From positions 1,178,001 through 1,242,000 of the forward strand of contig JAZGTH010000073.1 in the NCBI GenBank assembly GCA_036877525.1: a DNA stretch of 64,000 nucleotides, in the 5' to 3' direction. Below are positions 35,808 to 46,063 of this stretch, piece by piece. The position numbers were made by a program, and so were the translations under genes. This stretch comes from Chromobotia macracanthus. Lineage: Eukaryota > Chordata > Actinopteri > Cypriniformes > Botiidae. The notes below the pieces were generated by a model. The model did not search any database and was not told the origin of the DNA. It worked only from the letters and a program-made list of their open reading frames with translations. Positions within the stretch are counted from its first letter, which is position 1; every line of letters starts with the position of its first letter.

Positions 35808-37942
35808 GGTGGGATCATTTTTGTAAAATTAGATAGGTACGTACTTGTCTCTAGTACTAAATGCCTGTTTAAGCTGAGAAAATGGCTAATATGTTTTTTT
35901 ATATATATATATTTAACAAAGAAAAGCAACAAAAAGGAACAACAGAAACGTTGTCAAGTCATTTTGTGTAATAACAGATAAGCTACATTAATACAATTAA
36001 ACTTTGTTAAATAATTTTTAACATTAGCTCTAAATTGTTCATTGACTCTTGATTAGTCATTTAAATGTTTAACATGTTAATGGAGATCAACTGTTTAGAT
36101 CAATAAATTGAATCTTTTTTAACACACTCTTTAAGCTTCAGCTTATTAAACAAAAAATGCGAGCGACTTGTCTGCACTAGCGTCACTCTGAGAATGATAT
36201 GGAGATTGAGGAGGTAAGAACGTCCCCACATTACAATAAGATATTCTAAGTGCCTACAGCCTTTGGTGTTGCCCACTAGGGCTTAAATTCACTCACAGAG
36301 TGAATGGGATCCAGTTAAATTGCTTTATCTTTGCTACATACAGTACATTCTTCTGCAATATGTTAATGAACATCAGAAGGCTGCATTTGTGTTGTAATAT
36401 TAATGCTTTTAAATATCAGCATTACTGAAGGCCCAAAACAGACCTGAACTTTTCTTTGTGACTATTAGAACTGAATGCTGATGCGTTTTAAGACACCGAA
36501 AGGATGACTTAACGTTAAGCAGGTAACCCTAATAATAACAACTCTAATGTTGCGAATGCCAGTCATAAATTAAGTTATTTATACTTCAAAAAGTAAACCT
36601 GCCCTCACTAACCCCAACTAAATGCCTCAGCCCTCTAAATCCGCGAATAAAGTTAACTAGTGACAACAAAAGTGACTTACTAACACATAAGAAACAAAGA
36701 TTAACAATCCATCTTTTAAAAGAAGCTAAAACTGATATTTAATACCTGACCAGCTAAACTAAGCTTTTTAACCAGAAACTATGAAAAAGATGGTTGCTCT
36801 GAAATCATATTCTTCTCTGACAGCTTTTGTCCAGCCCCACAAATTGGTTTACTTTTTTGACAGTAACATGCTTTGTCAGACTGTTTTCAATCCATTTGTT
36901 AATTGTGCATGCAATTGTAAGTTTGTTTTGACTTGTAGTGTCACTCATTGTCTCTTATTCATTTAATGTATTACATAGATAGTGCTTCAAAATCGATTTC
37001 TGAAATAATGTTTATCCTTCCAACAGGTGCCAGTCTCTCAGTGAGCTAAGATGCAGAGGATTGAATCAGACTTGGTAAGCCACTAAAACGTCTTTAACCC
37101 TGTAATGATAACACAAAGTTCTCTGACCACTCTGCATGGAGTTTAAAGATGAAGAGAAATTCAAGTATCACCATAAAACAAAGCATTTGATATCAGAATG
37201 AGGGGGGCCTGCTAATGTTCTTATGGCAGTACAATTAATAAACTTGCTTAATATGACTTATGAGACTGAACACCCAAATTTATTACACACACCCCATAAA
37301 GTATTACAAAATGATTGTCCTTAAGTAAAATTTGGCCTTGAGTAACAATGCTTTTGGGTAATTAACACTTTGTATTAATGATGCACATATATGCCCCCCC
37401 ACACACATTTAAAGCACATCATCAATAACAATAAAAAAGAAACAAAAATACATATTATTTGTTTAGCTTTGGTTTATTTCCCTCTCCTTCTCTCTGGTTA
37501 CAGCATTATGTACCAGAAACAAAATGTAATCAATTCATGCAACAATATCAGCGTAGATTTTCTAAAGATAGCCTGAGCTGTCTGTATTCCAGCATTCATG
37601 GATTAGTCATTCATGATTTAACCTGCTTTACTTTGACCAATGTCACATTTATTCTTGTCCTTTTGATGGATGGAAGTCTTTTGCGGAGGTCAGCAATGTT
37701 TTATAGTCTAATTAAGGACAAGACAGGAGCATGCTCAAACAGATTGTTTTTTTTTTACACAGAGGATCATTTGTAAAGGCACAGAGGAGGATTTAATCAC
37801 TGTTTATCAGATGGCTTATTTGAGAATGCAAAGGTAATACAACAGAAGCTATAGTAGATGGGAATGTAGGCACATTCTTTGATAGTTAATGGTCTGCAAA
37901 AATAACATCTGCATCCATATGTTTAGTATGTATTTTATCATA

Positions 37943-38190
37943 CAGTGGGCTTTGAAAGTCTGTGACCACTAGTGCATATGCATCTATTTTGCATTGTATC
38001 CTAATGTAATACAACACTATTCATTACAAACGATAGCCTTAGAATAACAATTTTAGTAAGAACTTGGAATGAAAATGTACATGAATTTCAGAATATCTTG
38101 TATTCTGTATTTGGTATAATGAGTATTTGGTATAATGACAGCATGCCTGACAGCATTTGATTACTCTCTACAAATGAATTAATTTGGTCA
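37943..38190 (+). mobile_element. Truncated Tc1/mariner-like MITE (same family as 34553)
   Basis: After TA it begins CAGTGGGCTTTGAAAGTCTG with TGACCACTAGTGCAT, matching the terminal repeat of the copy at 34553 on its minus strand. The interior matches at TTTCAGAATATCTTG...ATTTGGTA. The distal terminal repeat is not found, so the right boundary is approximate. Confidence 0.55.
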
Positions 38191-38282
38191 GTTTCACAAA
38201 TGTGCTTACATTTATTTAGCAGCCTAATTTTTTTTCATTATATGTTATAACTTTTTTCTTTTTTCAAAACCTCAAACTCACT

Positions 38283-38395
38283 ATGGACTGTATGGTTCCA
38301 TAAAGAACCTTTAGCATCTGTAGAAACTTTTCAAAGAAACTATTCTTTGTAGTGAAACATGTTTCTTTAGACAATAATGAAGGTAGGAAAGAAAA
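38283..38395 (+). mobile_element. Fragment of AAGAACC-type MITE (family B, copy 1)
   Basis: GGTTCCATAAAGAACCTTTA and TTCTTTGTAGTGAAAC match the left part of the fuller copies at 43471 and 45838. The right half is missing. Confidence 0.55.
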
Positions 38396-39120
38396 CACAT
38401 TTGTGGGATTGTTGAAGGTACTGTAAGACTTTGAATGGCTTCAGGCTTGCTAAATGAAATGGTCAATGTTTTAAAGCAGTGTCACACTGGTGGTGACTTC
38501 ATCATTTCATAGCAGCACTTTAGGCATGAAATTGTCACCAGTGGACATTGAAGCCTGCATGTATAGTATCTCATTTGTCTACTACACTGTTCCTCTGCAG
38601 TAGTAGAGAGATACAGAATGTCTCAGCTGAGATGAACTGAGACTTACAGAATATTTAGTCCACAGACAGACAGAGCTGTCACAGAAACACAAACCTAAAG
38701 GGTTTCTGACTGATCCCAAATGTGCTGTGAATTAATGAGGTGTATCTCATTAGTAAGAAATAACAGCATTTTTTTACACTGTATAAATCTAGTCTACACT
38801 AGTGATACACAATGCATTTCTCTTTGCATTTATTATATGATTTCTTTGGTGAGAAAGAATGCATTTATAATGACAATAACAGATTAATACATAGAGTTTT
38901 CCTAAAAATTCAATTTGCAGTCAAACAGTAGTGGATTTTTCATAACTGACAATGATTTTTGTTTTCTGTGACAGGCTGGCCATCACTAAAGAGCAAGACA
39001 TAAGATGGAGAGTAGCTGTTTGTGTAAAAAACTCCCCAAACAGCCTTTATTTAGATATTAAGTTTTGTAGTTTTTACTGTAACAAAATGCAATAAAATTT
39101 GCCTTTATTAGGACGTCTTT

Positions 39121-40200
39121 ATTAGGACAACTATCCAGGTAGTTTGTCCCATCTAAAGTAACAGATGTAACCAGACAAGCTATTATATATCAATCAGAAT
39201 GAGCTACAGGAGGCAAACAATGGTGATGCAAAACAGAAACACCAAACTAAAGGTCATATTTATGTTTTGTTCAGTTCAAACTACTGACCTTGTAATAGAA
39301 TTTCTCTGAGTTTCTAACACAGCAGGATAGCAGATGTAAAGCGCTTAACTGTACACAAAGAGAAACTGACAAACTCTGCACTGCTCACGCTTGTGAAATT
39401 TGAGAATAAGGTGCCTTTCATTCTTGGAAATGTGCTTGTATTGTATTACACTATGAAGTGTCTTAGTCAAAGCCATTGTGAGGGAATTAAGCAGACTTGT
39501 ACAGCTTAGGTATGAAAAGTTGTGGACCTTCTCTGGAATGAGGAAGATAATGGAAAGAGACCAGATAATCCAGCCTCCATTACTTTTCCGTAATCACTGA
39601 TCAGTGTAGACAATGTAGATTTGAAAATAAAGCCACTAAATTAATTTAAATGAAGCTTGTAGCTTCTGTTTAAGCCTGAGAATGTCATTTGAGATGTATT
39701 CATTACCTACAATATGTGAACTGGACAGTGTGGAGGAGAGGGGAATACGATCCAGTGCTATTTTGAATCGTAAGCAGTATTTAAAAGCTTTTAATCGAAG
39801 CAACAAAACAACAGCCTGATGGGGTTTGAGGCAAAGAGGATTCTAAGATTCTCAGGCAATTCATTTTTAGACAACAGGCAAAATTTGACTCGAAAAACAT
39901 TATCGAGTCAACACTGATCATATTTGTGTTATTACAACCATCTTCAGGGTGAAGTTTAATCACTGTAGTCTCACAGAAATATTATCAGAAATATTTTTCA
40001 GAAATATTATCACTGAAGAGGGTAAGACGCTATATCAAATAAAAATACTGTTGCATCAGCCACCTGCACAAACGAGTCTTTTCACATATCCAGCACTAGT
40101 CCCTGTCTTTCATGTTGCTGAGAGTAGAATATCCCTTCCCAGCTTCCTCTTTAAATGCTCCATTTGTTTAACCTGAGATACGTCTTTTCCCTGCCATTGC
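39121..40200. other. Intergenic, nothing recognised
   Basis: AT-rich sequence without a supported gene, repeat boundary or RNA gene. Confidence 0.6.
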
Positions 40201-40239
40201 AGGTGCTTTCCAGTCTGTATGTGCTGCATACTGATAAAA

Positions 40240-40288
40240 CCAATCAGAGAGAGGGACCTTCGTCCCATTTTGCTGAAGTGCATATAAA
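40240..40288 (+). promoter_or_regulatory. Candidate core promoter: CCAAT box and TATA box
   Basis: CCAAT at 40240-40244 and TATAAA at 40283-40288 are about 40 bases apart, the classical spacing. They would place transcription start near 40310-40318. The two motifs can occur together by chance in AT-rich DNA; the exon-like features downstream add some weight. Confidence 0.25.
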
Positions 40289-40377
40289 CAGTCTGTGCAG
40301 GACGCTGTACAACAGGTGAGTAGTTCTGTTTGGAAACAGCTTAACTTCTTAATTTTAACTACAATTACAGAAGCCAC

Positions 40378-40387
40378 ATGACTGCAG
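40378..40387 (+). CDS. Candidate first coding exon of an unrecognised small gene
   Basis: ATG ACT GCA G followed by the donor-like GTGAAG at 40388, about 65-70 bases after the predicted start of transcription. Its phase (one base of a split codon) fits the acceptor at 41810, giving MTAELNVSQQP. A stronger donor, AACAG|GTGAGT, is present at 40315/40316 and would give a much shorter non-coding exon. Entirely predicted from sequence signals. Confidence 0.15.
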
Positions 40388-41810
40388 GTGAAGATAGCTG
40401 AAAATTCACCCGCATATATCACTTATGGTTTGAGGCAAAAAATAATCAATTTGGATTGCTAAAGGGCTGATACAGTCATACTTCCCTATTACAGGTGGAC
40501 AGCTCGCTTACAGAAGAATAACCAAGTTGCGCTCAGCTTAAATAGATTCATAGCAATACCAATAGCCTGTATCAGAATCCGTTCAGCTCAGCATGCTAGA
40601 TTATAATTACTATATATAATTAGACTTTCGTTTTAATCTGGCTAATAAATCTCAATTAGCAACAGCCCCATTATTCTCATTATGTGGACCATTCCTCCTC
40701 ACTCTTAATTTAATAAACACTCCATCTATATACTTCAGTAAGACATGCATTTATGACTCATGCTGTTTTCTTGTGTGAATCATCTGTAATCATTCCTATA
40801 GCATATATGAGGACAACATCTGGAAAACAGTATTGTGGCCAATGTTTGCATGGTATCTGTACATTTCTACTGTTTATTTTTGGTCTTAGAATGATTAGTA
40901 TTTCAGGGATATAATGATTCTAGTGTCAATCATGCTTTTTGGCAGATGCGCCACACAGAGACATTCTCATGCTATGCTTATAACTGTGTGAGCCAGGAGC
41001 CACAATCCCAGAGTGCTTAGCATCGGTTTGTGAATTTAGAGTGCAGTGAGCCTTTTTGTTTTCACCTGCTTTCTTGTAATCGGTTCATCAACTACCTATG
41101 TCTTCATCTGTTTAATTCTCCACAAATTAAAGCTGTTTTAGGCAATTGTTCCACATAATTCAAGGACCTTTGAAGACATTACAATAACTGATTTAAGGCT
41201 AAGAGTTATGCATGAAATTCCTTTGAAAATGATTGTAAAACTGAATGTACTTAATTTTCTATTGTTCAAACATTCAGATACGGTTTATAGTCATGAGCCA
41301 CTAAAGCCCGAAATGTCTCAGTCATTTTGTCTGTGCACTGTATGAAGTGTCAATGTGCAAATACACAGTTTCCATGGCATTCTTAATCCATTCTAAAAGA
41401 AAAGGCTTATTTTGGTGTAACCTAATGTAATCAGTTTGATTCAATAATATTGTATATAATTTAAAAAAGTTTGTTTAGATGTTATTACATGAAGCACCTA
41501 TTTTAGGATACATGACACCCCCCCAACAGTCATATCACTAAAGTACATGTTCATTAACACCAATTATCATTAATAAGTCACTTTAAAATGTATACTTATA
41601 AAAATAAAACAATATTCAATACAGAGTGTGAAAACCAAAAACAAGTACTGTAGCATGCTTGGTATCATTCTGCAAGTGTATAAAACTTACAGCATACACT
41701 TATTTACAGCATACATTACATAATGTTCTTTCTTTAAAAAGGAATTGTGAAAATTCTAGTCAGTATTATTTTTTACATTATTTTTTTCTTTAATAGGTTT
41801 AACAATGCAG

Positions 41811-42157
41811 AATTGAATGTTTCCCAGCAGCCTCTGGGGTACACATACGGTACAGCTGGTTGGGAATCACTGCACTCAGAACTAAAAAAAAGTTTGACTT
41901 TGAACAAATTAAGTTGCTCAAAGCTTAAGTCTTATTTAGAAAAGTTGTGTTTTTCCTACACCAAAAGCAGTGAAGATTGTGTTATGATTGAAGAGTCAAT
42001 TAATGCAATTGGACTAAAAATACAGAGCTTTGACAGTGATACAATGACACCATCTGCCTGCAAGAACGCACTTGAACTTGCTCATTCTCTGCCATTATGG
42101 CAGCATAACGCACTTGGCAAAGTCTGTGAAGGGATTTGTTCTGGAAACCAAAGATAA
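41811..42157 (+). CDS. Candidate coding exon, unknown protein (115 codons)
   Basis: The open frame has no ATG of its own near the start, so if real it must be spliced to an upstream exon. Two acceptors are possible. The one at 41796 has an excellent pyrimidine tract (TTTTTTTCTTTAATAG), and the one at 41810 (AATGCAG) is in phase with the ATG exon at 40378. The peptide reads ELNVSQQPLGYTYGTAGWES, then a Leu/Lys/Ser-rich likely helical segment with several Cys, and ends GICSGNQR before TAA. It has one Arg, many Glu and Lys, and no low-complexity runs, so it looks protein-like. I do not recognise the family. A chance frame of this length is possible in a window this size. Confidence 0.25.
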
Positions 42158-42392
42158 TTGCAGGGCTGTAGACAACAGCGTCCAACTGACAGACGCTTGT
42201 CAAAGTTACAGTTTCTTGAGGTCACTGCCAACATTGTTTGTGATGCGTTTTAGCTGTCTCACTAGTGTTTGATAATCTTGTTTGTACATGGGCAGACATG
42301 GGTGGAAAGCATAAAATATGTACCAGAATTAATCAATGATGCTCACATAGATGAATGGTGAGCCATAATTTCTTGCTTGTCTCTCTCCCCAG

Positions 42393-42458
42393 TGTTACAT
42401 TCGCCTTCATGGATCCTAAAGCACTTCTTGGCAGAACATGTGTCCAAGATGACTTTCT
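42393..42458 (+). other. Candidate alternative terminal or internal exon
   Basis: A very strong acceptor (TTGTCTCTCTCCCCAG, ending 42392) is followed by 66 bases to a donor-like TTTCT|GTGAGT. In one frame it reads on to a TAA at about 42473; in another it is open across the whole segment. It may be a further exon of the candidate gene at 40378-42157, or an unrelated pair of splice-like sites. Confidence 0.2.
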
Positions 42459-42535
42459 GTGAGTCACTGTAAAACGCTTGTTATGTGTTATGGTGTTATA
42501 ATTTGCATGCTTTTGCTATACATGCTTTTGTAAAC

Positions 42536-42546
42536 AATAAAATAAA
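42536..42546 (+). terminator. Tandem AATAAA polyadenylation signals
   Basis: Two overlapping AATAAA hexamers about 380 bases after the stop of the candidate exon. Consistent with a transcript end, but AATAAA is common in AT-rich DNA. Confidence 0.3.
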
Positions 42547-42559
42547 AAACACATACAAA

Positions 42560-43470
42560 AATCACTTGACTTAGATTGTAGTTTAATCAGGCTTATTGAT
42601 TTACGATATACCACCTGAATCCGACCAGATGCAACAAGTAGCAAATTATCATGTATAGCTGATTTATGATGATAGAACTATAGCCTATTGACTGTTTTAA
42701 ATTTTATTTTTTAACAACCTTCATATGTTCCAGCCAAACAAAGTAATTCAACGCGGAATTAAAACAGTTCTGTCAAGAGATTTCACTCAGTCTTTAAAAA
42801 GATTTTCTTGATTATTTGACAGTTTTATGGGAAATTGTCTTTTGAGTGACACTCAACTAAAAGGAGTGTTTTATTGGTTTTTTTAGCAGATGAAAGTGTG
42901 GTTTTGAAGATCAACCTCACGTCTGGATTGGCTCATTTAGACCACCAAAGAAGGACACACAGGATGCCTTATTCCCCATTATTGTTTTTCTTATAACTTC
43001 TAACAATCTAATAATATTATAAATCTAACAATCCATTCCGAATTCTTCACAGACTCCTGTCTGTCTCCTTGCAGTGTGATTTACCATATATGATCTGTTA
43101 TGTGCAGTATGAAGCTACGTTGACCCAGACATTGTTTATAGGTTTCAATAACAGCTAAATCCATTCTCCTGCTTAATCCTGTGCTGTAAGGTCTGGCTTT
43201 TCTTGATCGTAGATCCTCTTTTCATTTAATCTTTTTATCCCAAAAGACAAAAAAGGACATCATTGGATTAAATGGCTGTTGAAAATGTGATATATTTCTG
43301 ACAATGTCATCTACGCTATGTCTCATCAATGACAGATGAAAAGTATATAAAATTTGAAAACCTTTTGCATGGTGCATTAAATCAAAGCAGATTTACAACC
43401 GCTTGCAACTGAAAACTGCTCTCCGCTCCTTCACTTTAAATTTGGCCCTGTCGTTCAGTTATGCATTTCT
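42560..43470. other. Intergenic, nothing recognised
   Basis: AT-rich sequence with no supported gene or definable repeat. Confidence 0.6.
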
Positions 43471-43711
43471 TAAAAAGGTGCTTCACAGTGCCTTAGAAGA
43501 ACCATTTTTGGCTGTATGGTTTCAGTATCTTTAATATCTGTAGAACCTATGTTTCCCAAAGCTTCTTTGTAGTGGGAAAAGTTATTTAGACCACGAAAAG
43601 GTAAGAAATAAATGGTTCTTTTACAAACATTTAAATGGTTCTTTGGGAAAAAAAGTGGTTCTCTATGGCATTGCTGTAAAGACCCTTTAAGAACCTTTAT
43701 TTTAAAGAGTG
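43471..43711 (+). mobile_element. AAGAACC-type MITE with inverted ends (family B, copy 2)
   Basis: The left end TAAAAAGGTGCTTCACAGTG and the right end (minus strand) AAAATAAAGGTTCTTAAAGG share inverted similarity through the AGAACCA.TTTTT block. The interior contains repeated GGTTCTTT/AAGAACC words and the phrase TGGCATTGCTGTAAAGA. About 241 bp, non-coding. Confidence 0.7.
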
Positions 43712-45169
43712 TTTTTTATGTGTGTTATAATTTGAAAGTCTCTCCTCACATGTTGCGTTAACCTCTAGCCATATCTCTCTACAAGCAGACTTGATGACAC
43801 ACTAAAATGATACTAAAAGCTAATTGGCTTTAAAGGTCAGCTCTGACTATGATTAGTTATTTATGCATATTTATTTCATTTTGCTTCCCATGTGCCTTTA
43901 TCAAACATCAGACATTTTGGATGGAAGCAAATAATGTTGCATAATTTAAATATTCATTCTGATTGGTCAGTTTATTTATGAGCAGAGGCTTTATGCTGTC
44001 AGCTTCCTCTAGTATATGTGCAATGATTAAAACTCACCTGGGCTACTATGCCTGAAAGTACTTTATCTTAAACTGTATCTTAGCTATCCAAAATATTAAC
44101 TAAACAAATGAAAACAAAAGTGAATTTGATCAGTTATGGTAATTTTATGGTAATTTTTAATAAATGTTTCAGGAGGTTCAGCCTATGGACCACCGCTGCT
44201 TTGAGTTTCTCTTGATGTCTATGAGCTTTCTTCCTTGCTGTGAACATTTCAACACATTCAATCATGTTTTTTTAAGTGGCAATTTACCAGCGTTTAAGTG
44301 TCCTTGAGGTTATCGACACAGCTCAGACAGAATCTGAAAATTCAAATTTCTTTAAACTGTACAAATGAAGGAACAAGTTTTCTTTAAGCCAGTATCAACA
44401 ACGTGTCAGATTTAAGATACTAAAGTCCTGCAAAGATTTTAAAGGCTTGGTCACACTACACTTTCTATTACATCAACTTTCATTGATATGCATGCAATTG
44501 TAAAGACCGGATATAAGTTCATGCAAACGTTTTGCATTTTAAGCATTTAAAGTCTGGTGAACTCTGACCTGTAAATTTGTATCACATGAACATGTGACCA
44601 GTACAAGTCGATATGTCACCCTGTGATCTTTTCAGATGGATAACAGCAGTATCACACAATTTTGTGTGGACGTAAAACTCAAACAGAATCAAATTCTACT
44701 GCCCAAATTTTCTCCTGAATTCTCTTGTGTATTGTAAAGTAACACACAGATAATCATGAATAGTACCAAAGTGTTTTTTTCTCTAATATATAATAAACAA
44801 TTTTAACACTAGTGCATGATGCCTCATTAAATCTTTAGTTATTGACCAAGTGGCCCTTGTGATTGGATGAAATTGACTCCAGGAACAGCTATAGTATCAT
44901 CATGCATTAGTCAACACTAATCAAACACACCACATCATTGACTTGATTCAGGATCGTAGAGGAATTAAGCAGAAATTAAATACATAAAAGAAAATTGGAA
45001 CACAAATGTTCAAATAAAAAATGTAAACAATATTTTTTTAATCATTTTATCAGTGAATTACCAGTGAAACACAATACAGAACTACAGAGCAATACAAAAC
45101 TTTGATGTTGGGTGTATACTGTGAACATTGTCTATTACGTTACATAAATATTTTGTCTATTAATTACCT
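43712..45169. other. Intergenic, nothing recognised
   Basis: AT-rich DNA without gene signals. 44450-44720 looks like old repeat sequence, but I could not define its ends. Confidence 0.5.
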
Positions 45170-45490
45170 CCTTCAAGACAAGGGAGCATATATGAGTCGA
45201 CGCCTATAGCTAACCTGACTGCAGCTCTCTCCCCCCAAATGCCTGCAAACACTCTGAGCTTGAGTGTGCCATCATTAAAGAGTGCAGCAGACCCCAGTGT
45301 GACTTTCCCTGACATTAATAAATGGTGTGCAGAGCGGTGCCAAGCAAAAGCATGTCCCTTCATTAGGCAGCTAGGCCTGCCACTGACACAGAGCCGGATG
45401 TCACAGAGGTTCATTGCTGTGTAAACCTGTCCCCAGCAGCAGAGAGAGGAGGACAGCAGCACAAAAGCATCTGAGGACCGGCTCTGTGAC
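45170..45490. other. Candidate conserved noncoding block, intergenic
   Basis: About 320 bp of balanced composition in AT-rich surroundings, with no simple repeats or transposon ends. Long frames exist on both strands (126 codons on minus), but they have no splice or promoter context and resemble no protein I know. A regulatory element is more likely than a gene. Confidence 0.25.
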
Positions 45491-45837
45491 AGTGAATAAG
45501 CATGTCTGATGTATGGCATCTGGCAAGTTGGAGCTAACACATGGAACAGGCTGCAGTGGAGCTGAGAGGTGCTCTGTCAACTGGAATTTCTGGGGATTTT
45601 CATTATCTGAGTATTATGACTGAAAGGGGGAAATGTGTCTGAATGTCACAGTCAGCTTTCGACACCACAATCGTCAGCATGTTAAAAAATATTGCATACA
45701 TTTACAATTGATTGCCTATTGAGCATTCAGCAGTTTGGCCCAATGTGATCTGTGTGAACCAAGGAGGATTTGAATAGCTACTGTTACCATTCCTGTTCAT
45801 CTCAATGGCAGTTGCTTGGCTGGTACCGGACTTCTCA

Positions 45838-46063
45838 TAAAGGTTCCTGAAAGGTTCTTCGTCAGGCTGTATAAGGAACTTTTGTTCCATAAAGAACCTT
45901 TGACATCCACAGAACCTTTCTGTTTCACAAAAAGTTCTTTGTAGTGGATAAAGGTTCAACAGACTATAAAACAGAAAAAGCCTATTCACAAATTTCATGG
46001 TTCAAGAAAATGGTTCCTCAATGGCATCACTGCAAAGAACTCTTTTTCTAATTTTTAGGTGTA
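45838..46063 (+). mobile_element. AAGAACC-type MITE (family B, copy 3)
   Basis: AAAGGTTCCTGAAAGGTTCT at the left and TGGCATCACTGCAAAGAAC near the right end, with TTCCATAAAGAACCTTTGAC between, match the copies at 43471 and 38283. Non-coding. Confidence 0.7.

Larger units (their letters stand above)
1..35830 (+). other. khdrbs2: khdrbs2 gene body, exons 2-9 (exon 1 lies upstream)
   Basis: Eight exons joined by GT-AG introns reconstruct all but the N-terminus of a STAR-family KH-domain RNA-binding protein (SLM-1). The known role of the family is nuclear: a dimer binds UAAA/UUAA-type motifs and regulates alternative splicing, especially in neurons, with tyrosine phosphorylation as a control. The exons give 318 complete residues. 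Residue numbers used in the exon entries assume that exon 1 supplies residues 1-30 plus one base, as in the human 349-aa protein. The choice of KHDRBS2 over KHDRBS3 or KHDRBS1 rests on GAKMSILGKGS in the KH domain, PPGEAYSRM, and FLVPDYNDEIRQEQLRELSY; KHDRBS3 has different residues at these places (recalled, not searched). The gene end is set by the AATAAA signals at 35719 and 35802. Confidence 0.95.
35219..35830 (+). other. khdrbs2: khdrbs2 3' untranslated region
   Basis: AT-rich non-coding sequence after the stop codon, up to just past the second AATAAA. It contains two exact Pumilio-type octamers TGTACATA, at 35553-35560 and 35703-35710. The true end is unknown; a longer 3' UTR using the AATAAA at 36102 is possible. 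Confidence 0.7.
36120..39120 (+). ncRNA. Candidate spliced transcript downstream of khdrbs2
   Basis: Three exon-like pieces can be chained. The first ends at 36213 in GAG|GTAAGA (its 5' end is unknown). The second is 37027-37074, between CCTTCCAACAG and CTTG|GTAAGC. The third starts at 38975 after TTTTCTGTGACAG and has AATAAA at 39091-39096. One frame stays open through all joins for about 62 codons, to a TAA overlapping the AATAAA, and looks like no family I know. It could be a lncRNA, an alternative 3' end of khdrbs2, or coincidence. The stretch from 37080 to 38970 also holds MITE remnants. Confidence 0.2.

Noticed and set aside
45160..45540. 126-codon minus-strand frame
   Set aside because: Cys/Ser-rich chance-like peptide without promoter, splice or homology support. 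Better explained by the local rise in G+C.
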